NCBI GenBank assembly: GCA_964519895.1
Contig: CAZFLE010000017.1
Coordinates: 1-64,000, forward strand
From: CAYFPX01 sp964519895
Lineage (GTDB): Bacteria > Myxococcota_A > UBA796 > CAJQPC01
Direction of reading: 5' to 3'
DNA: 64,000 nucleotides
This document shows positions 50,899 to 59,747 of the stretch, one piece after another. A program made the position numbers and the translations under genes. The notes under the pieces were generated by a model. It saw nothing but the letters and a program-made list of their open reading frames with translations, searched no databases and was not told where the DNA came from. Positions within the stretch are counted from its first letter, which is position 1; the number at the start of each line of letters is the position of its first letter.

Positions 50899-51791
50899 TG
50901 CTCTTGCTGGGGTGGCTGGCCTGTGCCCAGGGGCCCAGCGGCGACCCCGTGGTCGAAGCCCACCGAGGCGGGGCCGCGCTGTGGCCCGAGAACTCCCGGA
51001 CGGCCATGCTCGGGGCCATCGCCGCTGGCTTCGAGGGCCTGGAGTTCGACGTGGTGCTGACGGCGGACCGGGTCCCCGTCTTGTCCCACGACCCCACGGT
51101 CAACGCCCACACCTGCACCACGGTGGACGGGCAGCCGGTCGCCGAAGGCCTGCTGATCCAGGACTTCACCTTGCGAGAGCTCCAGGAAGGCTTCGTCTGC
51201 GGTGCGCTGCCGGACCCGGCCTTTCCCGAGGTGGCCCTGGTGCCCGAGAGCCACATGTCCTGGTCCGAGCTCCTGGTGGCGCTCACGGATCCGGCGGCCG
51301 AGGGCATGGAGGTGCACATCGACGTCAAGTACGAGCCCGACCAGACGCCTTCCGCCGACGACTTCGCCACCGCCATCCTGGAGCCCTGGTGGGTGACGGG
51401 GCTCGACAACCCCATGTTCGTCTCCGCCAACCTGGTCGACGCCCTGGCGGCGTTCCAGACCCTGGCCGAGGCCCGGGATGAGCCCTTGCGCACGTCGCTG
51501 ATCTGGCCCCGCTTCACCCCCGAGACGTCCAGCACGGTGACGGGCCTCCAGCACGAGCTGCTCAAGACCCTGGGGATCGAGTCCCTCGCTGGACTGGCCC
51601 GTGACGCCGGCGCCGACGGCATCGCGGTGCCCTACCAGCTCATCGACCGGACCGGCGCCCTCGAGGCTTGGCAAGCGGGCATCGACGTGCGGGTCTGGAC
51701 CTTGAATGACACGACCCTGCTCGACGAGTACTGCGACTGGCCCATCGGCGGCGTGATCACCGACATCCCGGATCAGGCCCCATGTGGCTGA
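50898..51791 (+). CDS. Glycerophosphodiester phosphodiesterase lipoprotein (297 aa)
   Basis: The start ATG at 50898 overlaps the upstream TGA, giving MLLLGWLACAQG, a lipoprotein signal with Cys10. GDPD motifs: VEAHRGGAALWPENSRTA (HR and EN), LEFDVVLTADRVPVLSHDPT (ExD and the second His), and VWTLNDTTLLDEY near the end. The enzyme hydrolyses glycerophosphodiesters to glycerol 3-phosphate in the cell envelope. Confidence 0.88.
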   Translation: MLLLGWLACAQGPSGDPVVEAHRGGAALWPENSRTAMLGAIAAGFEGLEFDVVLTADRVPVLSHDPTVNAHTCTTVDGQPVAEGLLIQDFTLRELQEGFVCGALPDPAFPEVALVPESHMSWSELLVALTDPAAEGMEVHIDVKYEPDQTPSADDFATAILEPWWVTGLDNPMFVSANLVDALAAFQTLAEARDEPLRTSLIWPRFTPETSSTVTGLQHELLKTLGIESLAGLARDAGADGIAVPYQLIDRTGALEAWQAGIDVRVWTLNDTTLLDEYCDWPIGGVITDIPDQAPCG

Positions 51792-52240
51792 GTCTGCTCA
51801 CCGGCACCGCCCTGGCCCTGCCCGTCGGCTTCGACCGCGTCGACGTGGTCAGCCAGGCCCCCGGCACCTGGCTGCACGACGAGGTCGCGCTCTTCGGGGT
51901 GTACGCCACCGGGCCAGCCCTGCGCTTCGCCGAACAGCTGACCCTGGTGTGGACCCTGCCGGTCGAGGGCCTGACCTTGCAGACGTCGCTGGCGACACAG
52001 TCCCTGGACTACGAGGGTGCGCTCGGGCGCCGAGGCGACTGGAGCGGGTGGTGGCACTTCGGGGTCCAGACCCGACTGCTGGTGCCCAGCGGCTACCACT
52101 TCGGGCTGGCCGCACGCTGGCGCTGGCTCCGGGTCGGCGCGGGCCTGTCCGTGTTCAGCGGCGCGGGCTGGGGCAACCTGCGCTGGGACGGCTGGCGCAT
52201 CCTGCCGACGGTGGGGCTGGGGGTCGGCCGGAGCCGCTGA
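51782..52240 (+). CDS. Exported hypothetical protein (152 aa)
   Basis: A short signal (MWLSLLTGTALALPVG) is followed by alternating hydrophobic/aromatic beta strands (WSGWWHFGVQTRLLVPSG, YHFGLAARWRWLRVGAGL, VGLGVGRSR), the look of a small outer-membrane beta barrel. It overlaps the GDPD gene by 10 bp and is probably co-transcribed. No family recognised. Confidence 0.6.
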   Translation: MWLSLLTGTALALPVGFDRVDVVSQAPGTWLHDEVALFGVYATGPALRFAEQLTLVWTLPVEGLTLQTSLATQSLDYEGALGRRGDWSGWWHFGVQTRLLVPSGYHFGLAARWRWLRVGAGLSVFSGAGWGNLRWDGWRILPTVGLGVGRSR

Positions 52241-52245
52241 GCCGG

Positions 52246-52902
52246 TCAGCCCTGGGTGGGCGTCCAGCCGGCGTCCCGGATGAAGCTCGAGTCCAGGTAC
52301 TCCCGCTCGATCACGGTGGCCATCTCCTGGGCGTCCCGGTAGCGCTCGTAGTCGACGCGGATGACCGGGACCGTGCGCGAGATGTTCTGGATGAAGGCGT
52401 GGTACTCCCGGTGCAGGGCTCGCAGGTAGTCCATGGAGATGCCGCTCTCCACGTCGCGGCTGCGCTCCTGGATGCGGGCCATGCTCGTCTCGGGCGACAG
52501 GTCCAGGAACACGATGACGTTGGGCCGCCGCATGAAGTTGGACATGTGCTTGAAGAGGTTCAGGTAGGTCCGGTAGTCCCGCCTCTCCATGATGCCCTCG
52601 TCGGCGAGCATCTTGGCGAACACGGCGTCCTCGTAGATCGTGCGGTCCTGGACCCCGCCACCGCCTCGCCAGATGATCTCCTGGTGCTGCTGGAAGCGAC
52701 GGTTCAACAGGTAGATCTGGGTGGCAAAGGCGTACCGGGGCGTGTCCCGGTAGAAGTCCGCCAGGTACTCGTTGTCCTGGACCGGCTCGTAGTAGACGGG
52801 CAGGTCCAGGTGCTCGCCAAGGGCGGTCGCCAGGGTGGTCTTGCCGGCGCCGATCAGGCCCGCGATGCCGATGAAGAGGTCCTGGAGGGTCTCGCGCTGC
52901 AC
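52246..52902 (-). CDS. Deoxynucleoside kinase (dAK/dGK/dCK family, 218 aa)
   Basis: Phosphorylates deoxynucleosides in salvage. P-loop GIAGLIGAGKTTLATALGEH, the substrate-binding YYEPVQDNEYLADFY, the DRS-like motif DRTIYEDAVFAK, and the LID segment ERSRDVESGI are all visible. The GTG at 52902, with AGGAG upstream, is preferred; the frame is open further upstream, but that stretch is low-complexity and overlaps the HTTM gene end. Confidence 0.9.
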   Translation of the reverse strand: MQRETLQDLFIGIAGLIGAGKTTLATALGEHLDLPVYYEPVQDNEYLADFYRDTPRYAFATQIYLLNRRFQQHQEIIWRGGGGVQDRTIYEDAVFAKMLADEGIMERRDYRTYLNLFKHMSNFMRRPNVIVFLDLSPETSMARIQERSRDVESGISMDYLRALHREYHAFIQNISRTVPVIRVDYERYRDAQEMATVIEREYLDSSFIRDAGWTPTQG

Positions 52903-52939
52903 GCCGGCTCCTGGGTCGAGGACCCGCCGCGTAACGTGC

Positions 52940-53878
52940 TCAAGACCGCCAGCGCCGCCACGCCCGCTCCCACTCCTGGGGGCTGAAGAGACAGACATAG
53001 AAAGCCAGCGTGACCCACGTGAAGGGCCCCACGTCCATGAGCAGGAACACGCCCAGGTGCATGGGCACGCCGATGGCCACGAAGGCGTCCCGCCACCGCA
53101 GCCGGTTGAACCCTGCCCGCAGCCGGCCGGGGCGGTCGGCCGTACGGCGGAAGTAGAGCGCCAGGAGCACCAGGGGCGCGGCGAGCTCGAACAACCAGGT
53201 CCCGGCCGTGGCCAGCTGGGTCAGGGGGTAGACATGGGCCAGCCAGCTCATGTCAGCCCGGTGCCAGCTGGGCTGCTGGAGGATGTAGTACAGGGCCGAG
53301 AAGCCGCCGACCGGGGTCCAGTGGGCCGAGAGCTTCTGCAGCCCGGTGCTGCTGTAGACCAGCACGAGCTGGTAGAGCACCAGGGTCCGGGGCCACGCGG
53401 GCACCGGGGTGGGGTCGTGCCAGCTGCCCGTGCGGCGTCGGCAGCGCCAGGACAGGGTCTGGTCGCCGCCGGCGAGCACCAGGAGCCAGAGCCCATTGGC
53501 CAGGAGCTCGTCATAGGAGCCGCCGGCCTGGCCGTTGATGTCGGACACGCCCAGGAACAGCTGCAGGGTCACGAACGTGGCCAGCCGACCGCCCACGCCG
53601 AGGGTGAGCAGCAGCCCACCGGCCACGCTGCCCCAGACCAGGGGCCAGACCACCTGGGGGGTGGCGCCGCCGAGCTGCTCGACCAGCCACGTCGACCGCG
53701 CCAGCTTGCGGATGCCCCCGTGGTCACTGCCGAGCCAGATCACCTGGACCAGGTCGTGGGCGACCACCGTGCCGACCGTCGCGATGACGCAGAGACCGCA
53801 GGCGATGCGGAACAAGGCCAGGCTGGTGCCCGGCTCCGCCCGGGCGAGCCAGGCCAGCCAGCGGGACCACAGGCTCAT
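52940..53878 (-). CDS. HTTM-domain membrane protein (312 aa), copy 2
   Basis: A multi-pass protein with the HTTM pattern: LFLGVSDINGQAGGSYDELL, YSSTGLQKLSAHWTPVGGFS, FELAAPLVLLALYFRRTADR and GVPMHLGVFLLMDVGPFTWV. Compared with copy 1 at 20883-21740 it shares the STG, E-in-membrane and H-x6-DVGPF elements but is clearly diverged. The ATG overlaps the TGA of the companion gene, as in copy 1. Confidence 0.82.
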   Translation of the reverse strand: MSLWSRWLAWLARAEPGTSLALFRIACGLCVIATVGTVVAHDLVQVIWLGSDHGGIRKLARSTWLVEQLGGATPQVVWPLVWGSVAGGLLLTLGVGGRLATFVTLQLFLGVSDINGQAGGSYDELLANGLWLLVLAGGDQTLSWRCRRRTGSWHDPTPVPAWPRTLVLYQLVLVYSSTGLQKLSAHWTPVGGFSALYYILQQPSWHRADMSWLAHVYPLTQLATAGTWLFELAAPLVLLALYFRRTADRPGRLRAGFNRLRWRDAFVAIGVPMHLGVFLLMDVGPFTWVTLAFYVCLFSPQEWERAWRRWRS

Positions 53879-54561
53879 CGGTGGTCCTCCAGCTCGAAGT
53901 GCAGGGTGCTGTGCCAGCGGCCCTTGGGGCGTCGATCCTCGCGGACCTGTTCCGGAGACGCGGTCTCGTACTTGTAGAGCCGGAGCCGGACCCAGCGGGC
54001 CTCCGGCTGCTCGGACGCCACCTGGTGCGCGACCCAGGTGCCGAATTCCTTGTAGGCGTTGCGGTAGTGCTTCCAGCCATAGCGGAACACCGACGCCCGC
54101 ATCCGATCGTGATCCAGCTGGGTCCGGTGCCAGTCCAGGGTGTCGTGCCGGGCCTCGTACAGGGGCGTCCAGGTCGCCGTGCGCCGGTCGTCGTCGACGC
54201 TGGTGTCGATGCTCAGCCGCGACGGGAAGCGGTGGGGGGCCACGAACATGCGCCATGACTGCCAGGTTCCGCAGTGCTTGTAGTAGGGCATCAGCGGCTC
54301 GAGCACCGCCTTGCGCCGCTTCATGACCACGCTGGCCAGGTCCCAGAGCCGGTCCTCGAGCTCCGAGGACGTGATCGCGATCCCCAGGCTGTTCAGCCGC
54401 TCGGTCCAGGCCCGGAACTCGGCCTGCACCGTGCCGTCCTTCCAGGCGCTGCGCGCCATGCCCCCCGAGGGGGCCGGCGCCGCCATGAGGGTGATCGCCA
54501 CGAGGTGGAACAGGACGAAGACGCCCAGGATGTGGCGGAGCGGGCCGCGGGAAGAGGGCAT
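53875..54561 (-). CDS. HTTM-associated membrane-anchored protein (228 aa), copy 2
   Basis: An N-terminal anchor (LGVFVLFHLVAITLMA) precedes a soluble domain with KHCGTWQSWRMFVAPHRFPS, RYGWKHYRNAYKEFGTWVAH and a Tyr/Arg-rich C-terminus. The W-(K/R)-MF pattern after the anchor matches copy 1 at 21740-22282 (NWKMF), as does its place before an HTTM gene. The family is unnamed here. It diverges from aat by 19 bp. Confidence 0.7.
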   Translation of the reverse strand: MPSSRGPLRHILGVFVLFHLVAITLMAAPAPSGGMARSAWKDGTVQAEFRAWTERLNSLGIAITSSELEDRLWDLASVVMKRRKAVLEPLMPYYKHCGTWQSWRMFVAPHRFPSRLSIDTSVDDDRRTATWTPLYEARHDTLDWHRTQLDHDRMRASVFRYGWKHYRNAYKEFGTWVAHQVASEQPEARWVRLRLYKYETASPEQVREDRRPKGRWHSTLHFELEDHR

Positions 54562-54580
54562 GGGACCAGGCCAGGGGACA

Positions 54581-55375
54581 ATGCGTGTCCATACCGTCCC
54601 TGGCCCCCTGTTCCAAGCCCCCAGGTCCCGCTTGCCCGTCTTTGCCCTGCCCCCTGAGCACGTCTTCCCGGATCCGGCCCTGGCCAGGCCCGACGGCTTG
54701 CTCGCGGTGGGGGGCGACCTGCACCCGGCTCGGGTGTTGCTGGCCTACACCCTGGGGATCTTTCCCTGGTACTCCGAGGGCCAGCCCGTGCTCTGGCACT
54801 CGCCAGACCCCCGCTTCGTGCTCTACGCCAGCGACTTCCGGGTGCCGCGCAGCCTGCGCAAGGTGGTGCGCAGGGGGGGCTTCCGCCTGACCCTGGACCA
54901 GGCCTTTGCCCAGGTCATCGCGGCCTGCGCGCAAGCGGCCAGGCCCGACCAGCACGGGACCTGGATCACCGGCGAGATGGGCAGCGCCTACAGCGAGCTC
55001 CACCGGCTGGGCTTCGCCCACTCGGCCGAGGCGTGGCTGGGCGACGAGCTCGTCGGCGGGCTGTACGGGGTCTGCGTCGGGCGCATGTTCTTCGGAGAGT
55101 CGATGTTCGCCCGGGTCGACGACGCGTCCAAGGTGGCCTTCGTCGCGCTGTTCCGGCAGCTCGAGCGCTGGGGCTTCGACGTGATCGACTCCCAGGTCCG
55201 CACGGACCACCTGGCCCGATTCGGGGCTCGGGACATTTCCCGCGATCGCTACCTGGAGTTGCTACAGGAGCGGATCCGCGACCCCCGACCCCGTCGAGGA
55301 TGGGCTTTTGAGCCCACCTGCCTGGACCAGCTGGTCGAGGATCCAGCCCGCAGCCAGTTCCGCGCCACTCCCTGA
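54581..55375 (+). CDS. aat: Leucyl/phenylalanyl-tRNA-protein transferase (264 aa)
   Basis: Aat adds Leu or Phe to N-terminal Arg or Lys, marking proteins for ClpAP (N-end rule). Conserved blocks: DGLLAVGGDLHPARVLLAY, GIFPWYSEGQPVLWHSPDPR, WITGEMGSAYSELHRLGFAHSAE (split here as two motifs, WITGEM and AYSELHRLG), GGLYGVCVGRMFFGESMF and LERWGFDVIDSQ. The ATG follows AGGGG. The C-terminus extends about 30 residues past the usual end and overlaps the convergent glycosyltransferase gene by 114 bp. Confidence 0.93.
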   Translation: MRVHTVPGPLFQAPRSRLPVFALPPEHVFPDPALARPDGLLAVGGDLHPARVLLAYTLGIFPWYSEGQPVLWHSPDPRFVLYASDFRVPRSLRKVVRRGGFRLTLDQAFAQVIAACAQAARPDQHGTWITGEMGSAYSELHRLGFAHSAEAWLGDELVGGLYGVCVGRMFFGESMFARVDDASKVAFVALFRQLERWGFDVIDSQVRTDHLARFGARDISRDRYLELLQERIRDPRPRRGWAFEPTCLDQLVEDPARSQFRATP

Positions 55376-56329
55376 GCGGGCATGGGGCACAGGGCGGGGG
55401 CGGGACCACAGCGTCGCCAGGGCCGCATCGACCCCACCCGTGACCTTCACGTCGCCCCGGGCGGCCATGGGCTCGGCCAGGAACGGGGTCTCGGGCCAGT
55501 CCTGGCGAGGGAGCCACGCCAGGGGGGTGCCGGCCAGCATCGCCTCGGCCAGGATGCCGTAGCCGGGCTTGGTCAGCACCGCGTCGACCCCGGCCACCAG
55601 CGCCGGGTAGGGCACGTCCCTGACCCAGAACACGTCGGGCCTCTCCAGGGGGGCCATGGGCGGGGCGAGCACCCACCGCACCCCGGGGAGCTGCGGCAGG
55701 CGCCGATCCAGATCGGCCAGGCCCAGCCCGCCAAAGGACACCAGCACGTGGCGGTGGGTGTCGGGAAAGACGTGGGCCGGGCGCCGCCGGCCGACCAGCG
55801 GGCCCTCGGTGACCCCTTGAAAGCCCGTCAGGCCGGGACCGGGCCACAGGTGCAGAGCCTGGTGAGGCGCTTGCCAGGCTCGGAAGCGGGCGGCCCAGGG
55901 TGCCAGGGCCGGGAAGTGGTCGTAGATCCAGGCCCAGTCGAAGTTGGCCACCGCGACGGCGGGCAGGCCCGCTCGCCGGGCTGCCTCGAGGCCGGGCGGC
56001 GGCGCGTCGGCGATCACCCCCATCAGGTCCTGGCCCGCCAGGTGCGCGGCCAGCCGGTCCACCGCGGGATCGCTGCAGCGCTCGGCCAGCAGGGCCTGGG
56101 TCCTCGCCAGGTCCACGCGCAGGCTGTCGGGCTGGGCCAGGCCCACGTCGATGGCCCAGGTCACATGATCCGGGTCGGCCAGGGTGCCGGCGAGGACCAA
56201 CCGTGGCGCCGCGGTGTAGAACACCGGCTCGATGCCCTGGTCGCGCAGCGCCGCGCCGATGGCCAGCTGCCGGGTCAGGTGACCGAAGCCGTGGGCGGTC
56301 ACCAGGACGGCGACCCGATCGCTCACCAC
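55262..56329 (-). CDS. MurG-like glycosyltransferase family protein (355 aa)
   Basis: A GT-B fold: VLVTAHGFGHLTRQLAIGAA is the N-terminal motif shared with MurG-like and arabinokinase-associated transferases, and VDAVLTKPGYGILAEAMLAG with TPLAWLPRQDWPET is the nucleotide-sugar-binding C-terminal region. The middle contains VSFGGLGLADLDRRLPQL. The sugar donor and acceptor are not known. The start is one of two consecutive GTG codons (56329 or 56326), without a clear ribosome-binding site; the upstream DUF493 stop is 4 bp away. Confidence 0.78.
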   Translation of the reverse strand: MVSDRVAVLVTAHGFGHLTRQLAIGAALRDQGIEPVFYTAAPRLVLAGTLADPDHVTWAIDVGLAQPDSLRVDLARTQALLAERCSDPAVDRLAAHLAGQDLMGVIADAPPPGLEAARRAGLPAVAVANFDWAWIYDHFPALAPWAARFRAWQAPHQALHLWPGPGLTGFQGVTEGPLVGRRRPAHVFPDTHRHVLVSFGGLGLADLDRRLPQLPGVRWVLAPPMAPLERPDVFWVRDVPYPALVAGVDAVLTKPGYGILAEAMLAGTPLAWLPRQDWPETPFLAEPMAARGDVKVTGGVDAALATLWSRPRPVPHARSGSGAELAAGWILDQLVQAGGLKSPSSTGSGVADPLL

Positions 56330-56333
56330 ACGC

Positions 56334-56609
56334 TCACAGGCACTTGATGACACCCTCGACACCACGCAGGGCGGCGTAGGCGGCGCGGACCTCGTCGGCG
56401 CTCTGGACCACGACCTTGACCCGCACAGCCGTCCACCGGCCCTTGCTCGAGGGCTTGGAGTCCAGGTCCACCACGGCGCGCCCGGTGCTGGCCTCGACCG
56501 CCTGGCGGCACTGGGAGGACAGGGCCGGGGTGGTGGCCCCGACCGCCCGAAAGGTCCACGGGGTCGGGAACTCGACCAGGTCCTCGAGCTGGGGAACGTC
56601 GTCGGCCAT
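56334..56609 (-). CDS. DUF493 (YbeD-like) protein (91 aa)
   Basis: A small alpha-beta protein with the DUF493 layout: LVEFPTPWTFRAVGAT near the start (usually FPxxFxFKVIG), SKGRWTAVRVKVVVQSADEV in the middle and AALRGVEGVIKCL at the end (usually LxxxxxVxMVL). It is cytosolic and possibly regulatory. It diverges from the TetR gene, with 42 bp between start codons. Confidence 0.8.
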   Translation of the reverse strand: MADDVPQLEDLVEFPTPWTFRAVGATTPALSSQCRQAVEASTGRAVVDLDSKPSSKGRWTAVRVKVVVQSADEVRAAYAALRGVEGVIKCL

Positions 56610-56651
56610 GGCGGCCACAGCTAACCCGGGACGGGCTGCTACGGTGCCGCC

Positions 56652-57245
56652 ATGCCCCCCTCCACCCGCACCCGTCGCACGGCCGACGAGAGCCGCCAGG
56701 CCCTGGTCCAGGCGGCCCTGGCCCTGTTCCGGGAGCGGCCGCCCGACCGGGTAGGGGTCCGGGAGATCGCCGCGTCCGCCGGGGTGAACCACGGCCTGGT
56801 CCACCGGCTCTTCGGCGGCAAGGACGCTCTGGTCACGGCGGTCCTGCGCGAGGTCTTTCGCGAGACCGGGATCGCCATCTCGTCGGGGCTCGACGACGAT
56901 CTGGCCCAGGCCCTGAGCGGGGGACTGGACGTGCTCGCCCGGGAGCGGTGGGTGGTCGACGTGGTCGCCCACGTGATGCTCCGGACCCGCTCGGCCGACG
57001 GGGTGCCGGGGGCCACCATGATGCCCATCCTGCGGGAGCGGCTCGGGGACCGGGCCACAGACGACCTGGCCATCACCGTCGCGACCGCCGAGGCCGCGAC
57101 TCTGGGTTGGCTGCTCTTCGAGCCCCTGGTCGCCCGCGGCACGGGCCTCGACGGCCGCTCGGCCGACGAACGCCGGGCCGGTGTGGCCCGCGTGCTCGCC
57201 AAGATGCTGCGCGCCGCCCTTGACGAGGTCGAACCGCCCTTGTAG
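56652..57245 (+). CDS. TetR family transcriptional regulator (197 aa)
   Basis: The N-terminal HTH (ALVQAALALFRERPPDRVGV, REIAASAGVNHGLVHRLFGG, KDALV) is typical TetR; the ligand-binding C-terminal half is divergent as usual. It is followed directly by an operon for a BKACE enzyme and an acyl-CoA carboxylase, and its own stop codon lies within a perfect 19-bp palindrome, so it probably represses that operon in response to an acyl-CoA or beta-keto acid. This link is inference from position. Confidence 0.88.
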   Translation: MPPSTRTRRTADESRQALVQAALALFRERPPDRVGVREIAASAGVNHGLVHRLFGGKDALVTAVLREVFRETGIAISSGLDDDLAQALSGGLDVLARERWVVDVVAHVMLRTRSADGVPGATMMPILRERLGDRATDDLAITVATAEAATLGWLLFEPLVARGTGLDGRSADERRAGVARVLAKMLRAALDEVEPPL

Positions 57246-57258
57246 TCAGTGACTACAA
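57240..57258. promoter_or_regulatory. Perfect 19-bp palindrome TTGTAGTCAGTGACTACAA (putative TetR operator)
   Basis: Two 9-bp arms mirror each other around a single G. The element overlaps the TAG stop of the TetR gene and ends 18 bp before the ATG of the BKACE gene. Position and symmetry fit the operator of the upstream TetR protein. The operon promoter would then lie inside the 3' end of the regulator gene. Confidence 0.75.
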
Positions 57259-57276
57259 TTTGACTGGAGCCCACCC

Positions 57277-58152
57277 ATGGGAGCCCTCTCCTCTGACAAG
57301 GTCGTCGTCACCTGTGCCCTGACCGGGGTGCTCACGAACCCGGAGCAGCACCCGGTTCCGGTCACGCCAGAGCAGATGGCGGCCGAGGCCCTGGACGCCT
57401 GGAACGCCGGCGCCACGTGCTTCCACGTGCACTTTCGGGACCAGAGCCCTGGGCTGGGTCACCTGCCCAGCTGGGACCCGGCGGTGGCCAAGGCGATCTC
57501 CGATGCGATCCGCGACGCCTGCCCAGGCGCGGTCATGAACTTCTCGACGGGGGTGATGGGCGACGACATCTCCGGACCTCTGGCCTGCCTCGAGGCCTGC
57601 CGACCCGAGGTCGCGGCCATGAACGCCGGGTCGCTGAACTACCTCAAGACCCGCCGGTCCGGTGGGTGGGCCTGGCCCCCGCTCTTGTTCGACAACAGCG
57701 TGGACAAGATCACCGGCTACATCGACGTGATGGATCGGCTCGGCATCACCCCCGAGTGCGAGTGCTTCGACACTGGCATCGTGCGCTCGCTGGCCATGCT
57801 GAAGCAGGTGGGCCTGCTCAAGGGCGACGTGCACGCCAGCTTGGTGATGGGCGTGGCGAGCGGCATGCCGGCCAAGGCGAGCTGGCTACCCCTGCTGCTC
57901 GAGGAGCTCCCCCCCGGCGCCCACTGGCAGGCCATCGTGATCGGCCGCCAGGAAGTGTGGGACGTGCACCGCGCCACGGCCGAGCTCGGCGGCCACATGC
58001 GCACCGGGGTCGAGGACACCTTCTACCTGCCCGACGGGGCCAAGACCTCGGGCAATGGTCCGCTCATCGAAGCCCTGGTCCAGGTGGCCCGGGACGCGGG
58101 CCGCACCGTCGCCACCGCCGACGAGACCCGGGCCTTCCTGGGGGCCCCGTGA
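57277..58152 (+). CDS. BKACE family beta-keto acid cleavage enzyme (3-keto-5-aminohexanoate cleavage type, 291 aa)
   Basis: BKACE enzymes condense a beta-keto acid with acetyl-CoA to give acetoacetate and a new acyl-CoA. The Zn-binding HxH is in TCFHVHFRD, with the other zinc ligand probably the Glu of CECFDTG; VTCALTGVLTNPEQHPVPVT, MNFSTGVMGDD and VEDTFYLPDGAKTSGNG are family blocks. The substrate side chain cannot be fixed. The stop overlaps the GTG start of the carboxylase beta gene, so they are translationally coupled. Confidence 0.88.
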   Translation: MGALSSDKVVVTCALTGVLTNPEQHPVPVTPEQMAAEALDAWNAGATCFHVHFRDQSPGLGHLPSWDPAVAKAISDAIRDACPGAVMNFSTGVMGDDISGPLACLEACRPEVAAMNAGSLNYLKTRRSGGWAWPPLLFDNSVDKITGYIDVMDRLGITPECECFDTGIVRSLAMLKQVGLLKGDVHASLVMGVASGMPAKASWLPLLLEELPPGAHWQAIVIGRQEVWDVHRATAELGGHMRTGVEDTFYLPDGAKTSGNGPLIEALVQVARDAGRTVATADETRAFLGAP

Positions 58153-59747
58153 CCCCACTGCGCAGTCGGGTCGACCCCCGGAGCGAGGGGTTCCTGGCCA
58201 ACCGGGCTGCGAACCTGGCCGACTGCGAGCGCCTGCAGGCCGAGCTCGCCACCAGCCGTGAGGGCGGCGGCGAGCGCTACAATGACCGGCACCTGGGTCG
58301 GGGCAAGCTGCTTCCCAGGGAGCGCATCGAGCGCCTGCTGGACCCGGGCAGCCACTTCCTGGAGCTCTGCCCGCTGGCCGGCCGCGACGTGGACCTCATC
58401 AAGAGCGGCGCCGGCGTGGTCGGCGGCATCGGGCTGGTCTCGGGGGTCGAGTGCCTGCTCACCGCCAGCGAGTCCACGGTCCAAGGCGGCGCGGTCAACG
58501 AGATCGGGGTGAAGAAGAGTCAGCGGCTCTCGGACATCGCCTTGGAGAACCGGCTGCCCGGCATCTCCTGCATCGAGTCCGCCGGGGCCGATCTGCCGAA
58601 CCAGGCCAGCATCTTCCTACCCGGCGGCCGGATCTTCCGGGACCTGACCCGCCGCTCCAGGGCCGGGCTTCCCAGCATCTGCCTGGTGTTCGGCAGCAGC
58701 ACCGCCGGCGGCGCGTACGTCCCGGGCATGAGCGACTACGCGGTCTTCGTCCAGGACGCAGCCCGGGTCTACCTGGCCGGTCCGCCCCTGGTGAAGATGG
58801 CCACCGGCGAAGTCGTGGACCACGAAACCCTGGGCGGCGCCGAGATGCACAGCCGCAGCTCTGGGGTCAGCGACTTCCTGGCGGCCGACGAGATGGACGC
58901 CCTGCGGCTCGGCCGGGCGCTCATGGCCGCCATCCGCTGGCAGAAGCAGGGTCCGCCGCCGACGGGTCCTGGCGATGCCCCGCTGTACGACCCCCAGGAG
59001 CTGCTGGGTGTGGTCAGCCCCGATCCGCGCCAGCCCTACGACGCCCGGGAGATCATCGCCCGGATCGTCGACGGCTCCCGGCTGCTGGAGTTCAAGCCCC
59101 TCTACGGCAGCACGCTGGTCTGCGGCTTCGCCGATCTCCACGGCTACCGGGTCGGGGTCCTGGCGAACAATGGCGTGCTGTTCTCGGAGTCCGCGAACAA
59201 GGGCGCCCAATTCATCCAGCTCTGCAACCAGCGGGACATCCCGCTGATCTTCCTCCAGAACATCAACGGCTTCATGGTCGGCCAGGCCTACGAGGAAGGC
59301 GGCATCATCAAGAACGGTGCCAAGCTCATCAACGCCGTGAGCAACTCGACCGTGCCGGCCATCACGGTCATGGTCGGTGCGTCCTTTGGCGCCGGCAACT
59401 ACGCGATGATGGGGCGGGCCTATGCGCCCCGCTTCGTGTTCACCTGGCCCACCCACCGGATCGCCGTGATGGGGGGCGAGCAGCTCGCCGGCACTCTGGA
59501 CATCGTGCGCCGGGAAGCCGCCGCCAAGAAGGGCCAGGAGGTCGACGAGCAGAGGCTCGGCTTCATGAAGCAGATGCTCACCGACCAGATCGACCGGGAG
59601 AGCGACCCCTACTTCGCCACCGCCCGGATCTGGGACGACGGCCTGATCGATCCGCGGGACACGCGCACCGTCCTGGGCATCGCCCTGAGCGCGGCCCACT
59701 CCGCCCCGGTCCAGGGCACCACCTCCTGGGGAGTGTTCCGCCACTGA
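58149..59747 (+). CDS. Acyl-CoA carboxylase carboxyltransferase (beta) subunit (532 aa)
   Basis: A methylcrotonyl/propionyl-CoA carboxylase-type carboxyltransferase that transfers CO2 from carboxybiotin to an acyl-CoA. Visible motifs: GRGKLLPRERIERLLDPGSH, CIESAGADLPNQ, VFGSSTAGGAYVPGMSDYAV, GGAEMHSRSSGVSDFLA, and ITVMVGASFGAGNYAMMGRA. Length fits the MCC beta family. GTG at 58149 overlaps the upstream TGA. The acyl substrate cannot be decided from sequence. Confidence 0.92.
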   Translation: MTPLRSRVDPRSEGFLANRAANLADCERLQAELATSREGGGERYNDRHLGRGKLLPRERIERLLDPGSHFLELCPLAGRDVDLIKSGAGVVGGIGLVSGVECLLTASESTVQGGAVNEIGVKKSQRLSDIALENRLPGISCIESAGADLPNQASIFLPGGRIFRDLTRRSRAGLPSICLVFGSSTAGGAYVPGMSDYAVFVQDAARVYLAGPPLVKMATGEVVDHETLGGAEMHSRSSGVSDFLAADEMDALRLGRALMAAIRWQKQGPPPTGPGDAPLYDPQELLGVVSPDPRQPYDAREIIARIVDGSRLLEFKPLYGSTLVCGFADLHGYRVGVLANNGVLFSESANKGAQFIQLCNQRDIPLIFLQNINGFMVGQAYEEGGIIKNGAKLINAVSNSTVPAITVMVGASFGAGNYAMMGRAYAPRFVFTWPTHRIAVMGGEQLAGTLDIVRREAAAKKGQEVDEQRLGFMKQMLTDQIDRESDPYFATARIWDDGLIDPRDTRTVLGIALSAAHSAPVQGTTSWGVFRH

